Position numbers and translations under genes: made by a program. A stretch of DNA of 64,000 nucleotides, from contig ML986596.1 in the NCBI GenBank assembly GCA_010094045.1, positions 215,276 to 279,275 on the forward strand. The letters are read 5' to 3'. This DNA is from Lojkania enalia. Taxonomy: Eukaryota; Ascomycota; Dothideomycetes; Pleosporales. Shown in pieces: positions 23,087-34,609 of this stretch (within the stretch, counting starts at the first letter, position 1; each line of letters opens with the position of its first letter). The notes beneath the pieces are model-generated. The model was given only the letters and a program-made list of their open reading frames with translations, did no database searches and was not told where the DNA came from.

Positions 23087-23544
23087 GGCTACGGGCCTGT
23101 GGAATAGATAACCCTCCCCGTGAGCGCGTAGGATCTAGTGCAAGACGGGGGAGAGTTGGAGCTGCGTAGGCTTGCAGCGGCAGAACAGCGTGTCGGCAAA
23201 GGCGGTGAGGTTTGCGGAGCAACCAAAAGATTTCGCAACGGCCTTACTCGAATTGCACTTCACAGGTTCTGATCCGTGATTCACTTCGACTTCCAGGGCA
23301 CGACAGCTGCGACGGGAAGCAGTTGAAGGAGATCTCGACAACAGAAGGGGCTAGGCTAGTTTCCCTCGCGTTCGCTGCAATTGGATTTTTCAATTCATTG
23401 TTATCACAACACTCCTTTGTCCCCATTCGTCCCATGTTGCACCTCCGCCATCGCCGCATTCATCGATAGTGCCCACAAGTCTGGCCTTCATCTCTCACTC
23501 GCCTTTGCCCTACTTCCTGAACGCCAATTGGCCTTTCTGGCAAG
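23087..23544. other. Divergent promoter, IMA1 and uL24m
   Basis: 458 bp between two start codons on opposite strands, so it must hold both promoters. No specific motif is called. Confidence 0.45.
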
Positions 23545-25092
23545 ATGCAACGACTGGCGCGTCAGAAGAAGGGCATCCAGAAGGTCAAGGCGGCTATTCG
23601 CTACGCTGAGCTTGAAAACGCCCGCAAAGCGCCATTACTCAAACAGAGGAGAGACAACAAAGACTACATCGTCAGTTCACTCCGGTGGGAAACACAAAAC
23701 ATTAGAGCAGATATCAAACAAGCTCGCCTGAACTGGATAGAGGATTGGAAACTCGGTCCCCTGCGACCAAACAGAGCCGTTGGCCCAGATGCACAACTTC
23801 ATGGTGTTCTTTCACCATCTCAGGCGCGCAGCCCTGAAATACCCGATCACGTATTAAAAAAGAGGGTGTGGCCATTCGCAGAAGGCGACCGTGTGGTTAT
23901 AATCCGGGGCCGAGAAGAGAACACGATCGGTACTATCAGGGAGGTTCTCGAGGAAAACAATTCTGCTATAATCAAAGATACCAACAAGGTTAGCTATCTA
24001 TATAATTAATATTTTCGCTCATTCGCATGCTAACATGAAATATAGGCCTGGTTGGACGGCAGCGCCTTTGGCTCTGTACCGGGTATCGACATGCCGGTTA
24101 AAAGAGAATTCGAATACCCTATTCCCCTTGACGATCTCCGGCTCGTAACTAAAGTCAGAGGGGAAGACGTAATAGTCGACCAGATCGAGCTTCGCAAATA
24201 CACGTCCGGCGTGGATCCTTGGGATGGCGTCTATAAGACTGATATTCCCGAAGAACATCAAATCTATCCTGAAAACGATAAGCCCATCTACATCCGTTAC
24301 ATCGCAGGTACCAACCATAAGATTGAATGGCCATGGGAAGCTGAACGGAAGGAGAATGAAAAGGAAGAAGCCGAAAAGAAGGCTAGTCTTCTAGAACAAG
24401 GTGACGATTATCAAGGGCGATTCGCAGGTTTCCGGAAGGCGGTCTCCAAACTGACAAGCTGGCGGCGGAGAAATGAGCAACCAAAGGTAGAGCTCAACAC
24501 CCAATCCCCCGAACCTGATGGTCCGAAGGCCCCACGCGCAAAGCCCGAAGAAGCGCGGCCTAGTTATGAAGGAGATACTCTTAGTTCACAAGTCAGAGAT
24601 AGGACTTTTGCCCCTACCCTCCTCTATCCGCCATTCCCGGAAAGTGTTGTCGATGAGTTGAGGAATAAATACAATGGCAAACCCTTCATCCAAGAGCTGT
24701 GGGAGGAAAAATACATGGAGATCACAAAGGAGAAGAAAGCGGCGAAAGAGGCGCTCCGGAGAGAAGCTTCCGAGCGGAAGAAACTAGCCCAAGAGAGCCC
24801 AATCTCGATACTAAGACAGCCGGCATCGATGAGAACACCTAAACGTGTGAAGTGGGAATTGGAGCAGATTGGAAAGCAGGTGTTGGGAAGAACAGATATT
24901 CCGCAATTAAATGAGGAGGTGTTGAAAAGGATTGGGGAAGTGATGATGAAAAATGGTATTAAGGTGGCCGAGTCGCCACTAGCGGAGAGAAAAGAGAAAT
25001 CAGAGAAGGGTAAAGAGAAGACAGCGCCATCGAGGGTTGTATGGCCACAGCAGAAGCCTGGTCTGAAACTACCCTTCTCGAATTTGGTGTGA
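23545..25092 (+). CDS. MRPL40: Mitochondrial large-subunit ribosomal protein uL24m (Mrpl40)
   Basis: Structural protein of the 54S mitoribosome. Two exons (23545-23988, 24046-25092) with a 57-nt phase-0 intron give 496 aa, longer than yeast Mrpl40 (about 300 aa), as in other filamentous fungi. The N-terminus is basic (MQRLARQKKGIQKVKAAIRY). A KOW motif lies near 115-140 (FAEGDRVVIIRGREENTIG, then IREVLEENNSAIIKD), followed by FEYPIPLDDLRLVTKV, typical of the family. The C-terminal half is a charged helical extension with basic stretches. The protein has no clear cleaved presequence other than this basic start. Confidence 0.9.
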
Positions 25093-25380
25093 CGACATTG
25101 AGGCAGCCGGAAAGGACTTGTAGAATACTGTAGATACTATACTCTTCTTTTACATCTGTACGTTATGAAGGTGGATTGGAATGTCCGTATGTGGACCGAT
25201 TGGTTCGGGGTATCTAACTCGTATAAACACATTAAACGCCTCTGCTATGCTATGCTTTGCGTATCTACTCCATTCTAAAAAATCGTCCACTAAAGCATTG
25301 TGGAATTTCCTTTTCCCGGTAACCGATCTCGGGACGTTGGATGCATATTCTCACGGTAAGTGGACCTTCGTCCAGTATAC
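25093..25380. other. Short convergent spacer
   Basis: The 3' ends of uL24m (plus) and ALG14 (minus) are less than 300 bp apart, so their untranslated tails may overlap. No gene is seen. Confidence 0.4.
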
Positions 25381-25877
25381 TTAGACAAGGATTCCCCAGA
25401 ATTCCGCGCGTCCACCTTTGCCCTCTAGCTCCTCCCATTGAACCAAAAACCGATCAACAATCCTAAGTAAGAGTTTTCCGCTGATACTTAGCGTCTTGAC
25501 CCGCGCAAAGCTCTCCACATACACCGTCTTCACCTTGCCCCTACTATTCGCACCTCGCACATTGAAGAACCTCAATACTAAGCTCGCTAGGATAACAATC
25601 ACCGCCGTCGCAGGTCCATTTGTGATAATCAGGTCCGGAAAATCGCGAGATGCTGCTTCATACGCATTGTGCGGTGGTTCATCGCGCAGGACTGTGCCCG
25701 CGGAGAATAGCGGCTTGAAAGCGCACAACAGGGTATACAGAGACGAAAACGGCGTTGTGAGAAGCGATTGATGAATCCTCCTCGCCCTCGGCACCACCGC
25801 AATATCATAGTACTCCGGGCCCACACATACCTTTTTTCCCTCTCTTTCGCCCCTCCCCTCCTCACTCGCGATACTCT

Positions 25878-25908
<31 letters not shown>

Positions 25909-26271
25909 CGCGCCGTTGATCGAACCCTCCCACTCTTTCTTATGTCGTTCGTTCTCGAGTTTCAAGAGGTTGGCTTCAAATTCTGCGGCGCGCTGGGCGG
26001 AAAATGCATCCCCGGAGCTCACGAGGTAGGTGCGGTGTGTGTATTTCCTAGTATCGAGACCGCGGAGTAGGTAGAACATCTCGTGCGTATGGCCGCCGGA
26101 GCCGAGGACAATGAGGACGCGGGTGGGGCATGGTTTGCGGCGCAGGTGTTGTGGACGGAAAGGGCCGTGTGGGAGAATTGATAGGAGGCGGAGGGATGCG
26201 CCGATGAAGAGGGTGACTGAGAAGGCGATAGCGAAGGAAAGGGTGTAGAGTGAGGGGAGCAGGGGTGCCAT
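25381..26271 (-). CDS. ALG14: UDP-GlcNAc transferase subunit Alg14
   Basis: Membrane anchor for Alg13; together they add the second GlcNAc to the dolichol-linked oligosaccharide on the cytosolic face of the ER. Single exon, 296 aa. A hydrophobic N-terminus (about 5-30) is the membrane anchor. RVLIVLGSGGHTHEM (51-64) is the family's nucleotide-binding glycine loop, followed by RTYLVSSGD, a YYDIAVVPRAR segment, DLIITNGPATAV and TVYVESFARVKTLS, and it ends in FWGILV. An Arg-Ser dipeptide run near 122-131 is an insertion, encoded by a CCGGCT-type hexamer repeat. I used ATG 26271 because the membrane anchor follows at once; an in-frame Met 30 codons upstream is possible. Confidence 0.95.
25874..25908. 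repeat. Hexanucleotide microsatellite (CTCCGG)n inside ALG14
   Basis: About five copies of a CTCCGG/TCCGGC hexamer encode the Arg-Ser run of ALG14 on the opposite strand. Such a repeat can change copy number in frame. Confidence 0.7.
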
Positions 26272-26728
26272 TGTGGCTGTCGTTGGCGGGAAGTTTGTAG
26301 GTAAGCACTCGTTTACTCCCGAATTGAATGATTTGGGTAGGGGGGCGGACGATTGCCTCACGCAGGGGACAACTAGCTAGTGTGGTGGGCGCACATGGCG
26401 TGGTGTCGTGAAAGTTGCCAGGCAGGAATCATAATAGGTAAATTAGATTGGTCGCGAGATCACGTGACGAACGCCTACTATGCGGCGGGCTAGTATGACA
26501 GCCTCCCACTCCCTGATATAACATATCTTGAGTCATTTATATTTTCAGGGATTACGGACACATAACGCGCCGAAAGCAGTTAATGGGTGAAGTACTTTTA
26601 CATTTCTCCAACATCTATAAATGTACAATATTGGGTATATTGGTAACCGATTGTAAGTTGTGGCCACATAAATGTCTTTCTCGCTCGTACAAGCATCAGG
26701 TCTTCTAAATCGTGCTCCTTCGTATCAA
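26272..26728. other. Intergenic, tandem minus-strand genes
   Basis: 457 bp between the ALG14 start and the 3' end of the eIF2B-beta gene. It must hold the ALG14 promoter. Nothing else seen. Confidence 0.4.
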
Positions 26729-28288
26729 CTATAGATTGATGTCTTCTGTCCGGTAGTGATCTGCGACGATTCTGTAGAGATATGAGGGAGCATGGCCACC
26801 ACTAAGATGGTGAAAGTTAGTATTGTATCCTAGAAGATCGCACAAATTTAAGTCAAACTCACAGATTGGTGATATACAAATCCACCAAATCCGCTGGAAC
26901 ATAATCATACAGCGGATTCTCAACGTCGACCAGGTCAACAAAGCCACCATCCTCGTACGGCACAACGCTTCCCGGATCGCCGTACTCAATGAGTTCGTCA
27001 ATGTCGAATGGATATACTGGGCTAAGTTTGTATACCCCGCTGACTACGACAACGGGCGTCTGATGTGCCTTCGCTGCAGCAGCAATCATACGCGCACCTG
27101 AAGCAGCTACAAGTCCTCCGTTAGCCAAGACGGTGTGCGTTGCCAGAATGACTTTATTAACTTGTGACATAATCGCAAAGACATGGGAGTCTGGAATCAT
27201 GACAACCTGAATTCCTGCTGCTCTAAGGGGCTTGAAAGAGTCTTCCTCACTATCCCCAGAATGGTCCCGATTCTTTCCAGTTAGGAGGACACTGTGGGTA
27301 CCAGTGTGATCATGCGGGAAAGTTTCGACATGGACCACAGTGAACTTCCGTTTTCTCGCGGCTGTGAGCAGGAATTTCTGAACACCTGTTGACGCGGTGT
27401 GGGTCAGAATGATTTCGTTCGAATGGATGTGGTCGAGAGCGTTGGCCGCAATCAAGTCATCTGACTGGTCTAGCTCGTCCTGCAATTCACGAATGCCGTC
27501 CATGACTTCGGCTTTTACGTCGAATTTGCTGTTACTAAAGTCGGCGAGCCTTTCAAGGTTAAGGGATGTGAGCATTCCTTTATTGTCCGGGGATTGGTGG
27601 CCTGTCGGTGTATTTGATGTGGAAGGCGTGTCTGGGTGAGAGAAGAGGCCAAAGAGGGAGTTGACAAGAGGGGCAGAAGAGCTCGGCACGTATGAGGTAT
27701 GGGATGTGAGGAGTCCCGGTCGTTTTGGCAATTCACCGGAATCGGACATGGTCTCAGACTGATGAGTGCTTGCATCCAAAGGCTCTGCTGTGGCGTGCTT
27801 GAGCGGGCTGAAGGTAGATATGGTGGAACTGAGAGTCGGCCTTGAGAGGGAGTCATTGTGTGGTTGTGAGTTATGCCCGATGTCGCTTGTCGCATTCGTC
27901 TCCGCATCCAGATGGTCTTCGACAACCTCCCTAACCAGGCCCAGCACTCGACGTACGATGTTTCCAACGACCACTTCGCGTGGTTGGGCGGAAGTTAACC
28001 GCCTACCAACCTGTCGTATCCGTTCGACCAGCTTTGCGGAATCTTTCCCTTTAAACTCCCCCACCACGCGAAGCAATAGCGCAGTCGTTGCAACGGCACA
28101 CTGTCTCGAGTTGCGTATCTGCCGTCGTTTGAGTAGCCTGCATGGTGTTAACTGTTAATTGCGCGGGAAGCAAATTGAGAACGGGCATACGATATGAGAT
28201 ATGCGACTGATGGCTCTACCGGCGTGGTCTTGAGGGACTTTAGAAAGGATGACAGCCCAGGCGTGGCTATGGCTGTGCCCTCAGCCAT
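26729..28288 (-). CDS. GCD7: Translation initiation factor eIF2B subunit beta
   Basis: Regulatory subunit of the guanine nucleotide exchange factor for eIF2. Three exons (28191-28288, 26863-28137, 26729-26801) give 481 aa. Exon 1 encodes TPGLSSFLKSLKTTPVEPSV, matching the family's 'FLKSLK' start; exon 2 continues with LLKRRQIRNSRQCAVAT. The Rossmann-like C-terminal domain shows ANALDHIHSNEIILTHTAST, FTVVHVETFP, VVMIPDSHVFAIMSQVNKV and THTVLANGGLVAASG, and the last exon ends the gene with GGHAPSYLYRIVADHYRTED. All introns are GT-AG. Between about 85 and 165 there is a Ser/Pro-rich low-complexity insert, common in fungal eIF2B-beta. Shares a divergent promoter with NEM1. Confidence 0.95.
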
Positions 28289-28915
28289 GGTGTATTATCG
28301 GGCCTTATTTGCGATCCTAGAAAAAAGGTGAAACCGTGAATTAGATGCTCGGCAGTGGTGTTGTAGTGGGGGTTGGTTGGGTTTGCGAGTATGGTTGGTC
28401 CCGGATGTAAAATCAATTCTTAGGGAGAAGATGGGAATCGCGTAAACCGTACGCTAGTCTTTGCTAGACTATCCAGAGAGCATTCGTTTTGTGCGCGCGT
28501 GGGTGAATATATCTTTGCGCATCAAGTGTATGAGTCTTCAGTGTCTGTCCCGGTCATTTTCCGCGCTGGCTTGGCCGGGTCCGAGCTCTCCTCCGGAACC
28601 ATCGTCATTGCTAGCGCATCCCAGTCTTCCTCCAACCACTGCTCCTTCATCTCAATACAGTGCCATCCCCCGGCTACTGGTTCGCTGGTCTCAGGGTCCC
28701 CTCACTTGGCTTAACTATCCCTTGCGCGAAGTATATAGTTGCTGTTTTGCGCGCTGCTCCTCGTACCTATTCTTCTCGCCTCGGTCCAAACAATTCTCCG
28801 TCGGGACCCCCAGCAACCACCAACAGCGGGTCAATTCTCCTCTTTACGGGAAGGACTCCCTGAAATCGCTGTCTTTGAGTGCTTTCCGCAATTCTCTCAT
28901 GGCTTAGACCAGGAT
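28289..28915. other. Divergent promoter, eIF2B-beta and NEM1
   Basis: 627 bp between start codons. The NEM1-proximal half carries a long upstream open frame (ATG near 28530 to TAG 28905-28907) ending 8 nt before the NEM1 ATG. Transcription start is unknown. Confidence 0.4.
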
Positions 28916-30604
28916 ATGAACTCCCTGAACTTACTGTCTCACATTGGCAACACACCACCCCCCAGTCCTCCACGTTCACGCGCTGCCTCTGAGAGCAACA
29001 TTCTCTCAGCACAACCTCGGTCCGATTCCACGCAAGCTTCGAACTATGCGGGTGCAGATTCTGTAAATCTTGAGGACAATAAGGGCACAATGACCGAGAA
29101 GGCCGACGGGTCTGTTTTCACGGATGCTTCCGCATCCGAGCTTCATGAGAAGACACCCCTTCTCGGTCGATCATCGAAAAGCCCATATAAAGAGGCTAAG
29201 GTATCGAAGGCCTGGCTAATTCCAAAACGAGTATCCGAAGGTGTTATTGGGGCAGTTCAGATTGTCGTAGCAACCTTGGTTGCTCCGGGGCGGTATATGA
29301 TTGCTTGTTTCTACGATGAGGATGGCCACTTTTCTGTTGTGGCTCCTGTATACCATATATCACGTTCTCTCACGCGTGGCTGGCGAATACCACCTGCGAC
29401 AGAAGTGACGATGACTTCGAATCCTCCGGGCAAAAGTGAAAAGGGGAGTCGAGCGGGAAGGAGACTAAGCGTCACGTCCAAGACGAAGAAGCCGATAAAG
29501 CGGTCTCCATCGATCGCGTCAACATCTACTGCGATAACGTCCGATTCGGAGAGCGAGCGACCTCCCACACGAGACCAGGATACAGATACTCCATCACGCC
29601 ATACGAGGTCTAAGTCGAATGTGTCCTCCACGATAGAGGAAATCGCACCGGCAAAGCGGACAATTCGTATCAAGCTGCAAGGTAACGATGAAGCTCTGCG
29701 GCAGCGAAAGGCAAAGAAAAGTCAATCCCGTGGCGGGCCGTCAAAGGGTGGCTCATCGCATGTCTCCGCTGAAGCTGCGGCTGCGCTGAAATCCCCCACA
29801 GGTCCGGCAACGGCATCTTCCAAACTGACGAAATTTCCACGAGTTCCTCAACCCCCGCGCCCTCTTGTCCCGCGGCGCCAGCCGTCTTATTCTACGTCGG
29901 GCGCATCTGCCGTCGGGCCGCACCAAAAGACGTTGATCATAGATCTTGATGAAACCTTAATTCATTCCATGTCGAAAGGCGGCCGTTATACGACTGGGCA
30001 CATGGTGGAAGTGAAGTTGCAGCAACCCGTCGGAGTCGGCGGACAAGTCATCGGTCCTCAGGTGCCAATCTTGTACTACGTGCACAAGAGGCCACATTGT
30101 GACGAATTCCTGAAGAAGGTACACTGACCATCATTTTGGACTAGAACATCCCGCTGATACGGCTTTCAGGTTTGTAAATGGTATAACTTGATCGTCTTCA
30201 CCGCGTCGGTACAAGAATACGCCGACCCGGTCATCGACTGGCTCGAAACCGAGCGAAAGTACTTTACAGGAAGGTACTACAGACAGCACTGCACGTTTCG
30301 CAACGGGGCTTATATTAAAGACTTGGCTCAGGTCGAGCCTGACTTGAGTAAAGTCATGATCATTGATAATAGCCCAATGAGCTACATCTTCCACGAAGGT
30401 GAGACCGTGTTCCTGGGCGGGTTCGCCGAATTGCAGATCGACTAACGATCGCATACAGACAATGCCATTCCTATCGAGGGCTGGATTAGCGACCCAACTG
30501 ACAATGACCTTTTACATCTAGTTCCGTTGCTTGAAGGGTTGCAATATGCCACAGACGTACGGGCGCTGCTGGCATTGCGGCTGGGCCAGCCGCAAACGAG
30601 TTGA
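28916..30604 (+). CDS. NEM1: Nem1-type HAD phosphatase of the nuclear envelope
   Basis: Catalytic half of the Nem1-Spo7 complex, which dephosphorylates the lipin Pah1 to switch lipid flow between membrane growth and storage. Three exons (28916-30118, 30170-30398, 30459-30604) give 525 aa. The N-terminus MNSLNLLSHIG and TPPPSPPRSRA fits fungal Nem1; a hydrophobic segment (about 108-132, VIGAVQIVVATLVAPGRYMI) is the ER/nuclear membrane anchor. After a disordered Ser/Lys-rich stretch comes the FCP1/NIF phosphatase domain: LIIDLDETLIHS (nucleophile Asp343, Asp345), YYVHKRPHCDEFL, LIVFTASVQEYADPVID, and IIDNSPMSYIFHEDNAIPIEGW. Length fits filamentous fungi. An upstream open frame precedes the start. 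Confidence 0.94.
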
Positions 30605-31292
30605 GTCCGTATTTTAGAGGTCGCATATGGTAGGGTACTTGTAGCCAACCCTTAATGTTTACTGTATTATAGAGCGCCGTTGGCTAAGGAGCCGCTGATT
30701 GGAGGAGAGATACCCAAGAAGTTATATTCATTCCATTTCTGTGCCAACTAGACCCAAGACTGCCGGTGATGTGTGTTTTCTTTTGTTGAAACGTGGACCA
30801 GCCGCCCTTCGGCCGGGCTTGGAAGAGACGCGACTTTCGTCTCTTTTCTGACGGGCTGACCAGCCGTTGGCCCATCAAATGCCCACGCGGTTCGCTGTCT
30901 TGGGAGATGTCTTGGTAGGTCGTGGGGTCTTGGCCCGAAGCGGTGGGGGCTAGTCCGCTTCTATACGGCGTTTTACACTTCTTCATGACTTGCTTCTGCA
31001 GGTACTTCCCGCTTATCTTCCCGCAACCCGCATTCAGCCCCACGGAAACTTCTCTCTTTCGGGACTCTGCACGTACTCCACCAGGCTGTCTACTCAATTC
31101 TTCATTTGGAGTCTCCTGGTTCTTGCTTATTGCTCCCACTGCTGTCCCTATGTCGCTAACATGTTCATGCCGTTCTAAGTGTCGCGACTCCGCTGCTGAA
31201 TATCATCTGCAAATGTATTATTCAAGGAGCGAGCTGACCGGATCGAATAAATGCTGCCGCGGACCATTGAACTGGCGATAGATGAGATAAAT
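30605..31292. other. Intergenic, upstream of the NACHT gene
   Basis: Nearly 700 bp. Holds the 3' flank of NEM1 and presumably the promoter of the NACHT gene. A 151-codon minus-strand frame has no recognisable content. Confidence 0.4.
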
Positions 31293-34200
31293 ATGGAAGA
31301 TCCTAGGTTAGTCTGAAACGCCCTGGACAAGCTCAACTAATTATCCTTAGCCCTGACCCTCTTTTTGATGAGACGATAGAGGCAATTCAGAGCACTCTAT
31401 CCGACGACGAGCGTAGAACCTTTCGGCACTACGGTGACATCACGTCGATGTTGCAAGACGTGCGAAATATATGCGTTTCCAATCAGAAGGAGCAGCAGCG
31501 GCTTCTTGCATGTTCGCGAAAGATTGCACACTTTTCTAATGTCTTCGCTCCCTACTTCGACATCGTGAATATCTTTGTCCAAATCAGGCCAGATTTGCTC
31601 GGGTGGTTCTGGGGATCCATTCGACTAATATTCAAGGTAGCCGCGCTATGAATCCACTGCCTACCATGGGATACTAATATTGATCTAGGTTGGAAGCAGC
31701 TATGTTCTATTTCTAGAAAAAGTTGCAGACATGTTCGAAGCTATTGCACGCGTGTTGCCACAGTACCGCCAATTCCAAGACACGTGCAGGCAGCATTCTC
31801 AAAACTCGCAACATCATAGGTTGACATCGCTTATGGCTTATGTGTATGCAGATATCGTACAGTTCTGCCTAGATCTTTACCGAATATTCTCAAGAGGATC
31901 ACAAGGTATGTTCTGTATATTAGTCTTACGTACGAAAAATCCTTCAGCCCCGAAGCGTTCGTAATGTCAATATCAAAACAACCGACGGCCATCGCCAAAT
32001 ACGGAAATGTCGTGCTCCAAAGGCGCCAGTCTCCTGGTATACTGAAAGTGGACCTTGTCGGGAATGTTTTACAACGTTTCTTACAGCAAATTTTCTTTCA
32101 TTGTGCCAATTTAAACACTTAAGGCGTCAGCCCTCCTAAAATTGTTCTAGCTAACGGCAGTTTAGGGGCACGACTACGTCATCGCATTGGTTCTACCACA
32201 GCTATACTATGGAGACCACTTGATTCGCGCTTCGCGCAATTACAACAACGCCTAGCGAAGCATAAGGAGTGGTTCGAAACGGAAATGAGACTTCAAAACT
32301 TCGATCTCTTGACGCAGCATCGCAAAGAGGTCCTCGACTTCCTCCGAACCCAACAAGAACCAAATGGTGAACTTGAGGCAGACAGAATGTCCCGACGAAG
32401 TCAGTCTTGTTATGTCTCTATACCTACAGTTTCTGACGTATATTCAAGTGAGAAGAGTCGACAAAGTCAAAGTGTGGCTGTCTAGTTCCGACTATCGCGA
32501 TGTTTACGAACAAAGCAGGCTCCAACGGCATCCAAATTCATGTACCTGGTTTTTGGATATACCAGAGTACTGTAATTTTAAAAATACCCCTTTCGACTCG
32601 CGATTTGCAGATGACATAGATACGCTGACAACAAGCCGGCACGATAGGATTCTGTTCGTGCAAGGTAAGTGCAATCACATTGCCATGTTACTTCCAGTCA
32701 ATGTAAAGCAGGGATGATCTCAGGTTTTCTAATTGTCATCACCATTCTACCTGCTCTATAGGCTTTGGTAACATGATGGAAAACTAGATTCGAATTCTCC
32801 CACTTTCCTATACGTTCCGAGTAAGGCTGACTGTTGAACGTAGCAAAACCTGGCTTTGGAAAAACTATTCTTTCTAGTCAGATTATAGACGATCTAAGCA
32901 CGGAAGCAGAGTATTTGAATATCAGCGATGAACCGCCAGCGATTGCATTCTTCCATTTCAACTCGACGCGCCAGGTCTGCATTCATTCGAGCGATGCCTT
33001 CAGAGCTCTCGCAGTCCAATTAGTTCATATGCACAGAACGAATCGAAACACGCTAGACGCCCTTGCCCTCCTTATGCGACAGACTTCAGGACAGCCAAAG
33101 GCCTCATCGGACGATATTGTTGCGGTTCTAGCGCTTTTGCTACGCCAGCATTCTACTTTCCTTGTCATTGACGGCGTCGATGAGTGCAGCGACATCGAAA
33201 TATTTCTTGCAACGATATCCGAACTATGTTGTACCTCTGACTGTCGGGTTATACTTCTCAGCCGTCCAAACCTCGAGATACCACTAGAGTATCAGAAATT
33301 GGCGTCCAATTCCCCTCATATTCTCTCATTGAACGACTCTCATAACGCTAACGACATTGCTTCTTTCATTTCCGAAAATCTCAATCGCATGGCTGATCAA
33401 GGCTACTTCGGAATCAGCATGGATCGATCCTTGATACCCCATGTGGCAAGCAGAGCGAACGGGATGTTTCTGTGGGCTAGCTTGCTGATGAAATATCTCC
33501 AATCACCAGGGCTTTCGCCAAATGAGAGGCGGGTAGCTCTTGAAGGGGCAAGTCTGCTAGAAGGCCTAAGTTCGCTTTACCGGGGCATGCTTAATATACT
33601 CGATAGGCGCTTCGGGCAGGAGAAAAAGATCGCTGCGGATATATTCCGATGGCTCTCTTTTTCTATCAACCCTTTGTGTTTAGAGGCACTCCGTACAGCC
33701 CTAGCTATAAGGCCTGGGCAGCCAACCACTGAAGATCATCGGTTGCTCCACTTCAATGATTCAATAAACCGCTTGACCTGCGCCTTGGTGGAAGTAACAG
33801 ACGGGAACGCTAGGTTCATTCACAGGTCTGTAAGGGAATACCTCGAATCACCGGAATGCCAGGAATCATACTTTAGCCTGTTCGACGAAAGTGCTGTACA
33901 TGGACATCTAGCAGCACGGTGTATCTCTTACCTAGCCATCGACACACCCAGACGGCCTCTCCAGAGACTACAACCGTACAGGCCGGCCATCAACTCAATA
34001 GCCACGAGCAGTGGGATGTCGTTTAGGACGAGCGGGTCTGGCGATAGTGGATACAGAAGCATGTCATCATCCGATACTGAAGGGTTCGCTACTGTAGAGC
34101 AAGCACCAACAGCACCTCCATTCGATACAAGACTACCGTTTCTGCGATACGCAGCACTCTGTTGGCCTATTCATCTAACTCGTGCCTTGTCCAATCCATC

Positions 34201-34609
34201 ACCTCGTTCCATCATCCACTCTCAATCCATGACCAACGACCCGTTCGCGCACACCCCTTGGCTACCCACCCTTTCCCATTTCCTCACTGAGCGTACGGCT
34301 GTTACTACTTGGGTCGAAGCTTCATGGCGTTACAACCTGCCCCCAAACCTCTCTCGCTTAGTACCACTGCTCATCAGCATCAGGAAAGATATCCCACCTG
34401 CTACTATTGAAGGCAGAGAGTTGAGATGGGTAGTGCAAGGGCTGCGCCAGCTCAGCGATGCGCTCAACGAACTTCGAGGCGACTATGGCGTCACACTAAA
34501 AGAGAATCCGAGCCTTATCTGGCAGTGGAATATTCAGGCTGCAACAGAAGGTGGCTTTTGGCCCGTCTGGGATGAGCGTAGCAATTGCGTGCATGCCACT
34601 GAAACATAA
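31293..34609 (+). CDS. NACHT-domain STAND (NLR-like) protein
   Basis: Fungal NLR-like NTPase of the kind that mediates self/non-self recognition and regulated cell death. Six exons (31293-31306, 31351-31636, 31689-31905, 32202-32366, 32449-32664, 32844-34609) give 887 aa in one frame. The N-terminal ~250 residues match the DUF7708-type domain of fungal NACHT proteins (FSNVFAPYFDIVN, WFWGSIRLIFK, KHKEWFETEMRLQNFDLL). A hinge with TWFLDIPEY leads to Walker A AKPGFGKT (300-307) and Walker B LVIDGVDEC (406-414), then RVILLSRPN. No ankyrin, TPR or WD40 repeats follow; the C-terminal third is unlike them. Introns of 296 and 179 nt are longer than its neighbours'. The model depends on hand-picked splice sites, best for the last exon. 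Confidence 0.82.
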
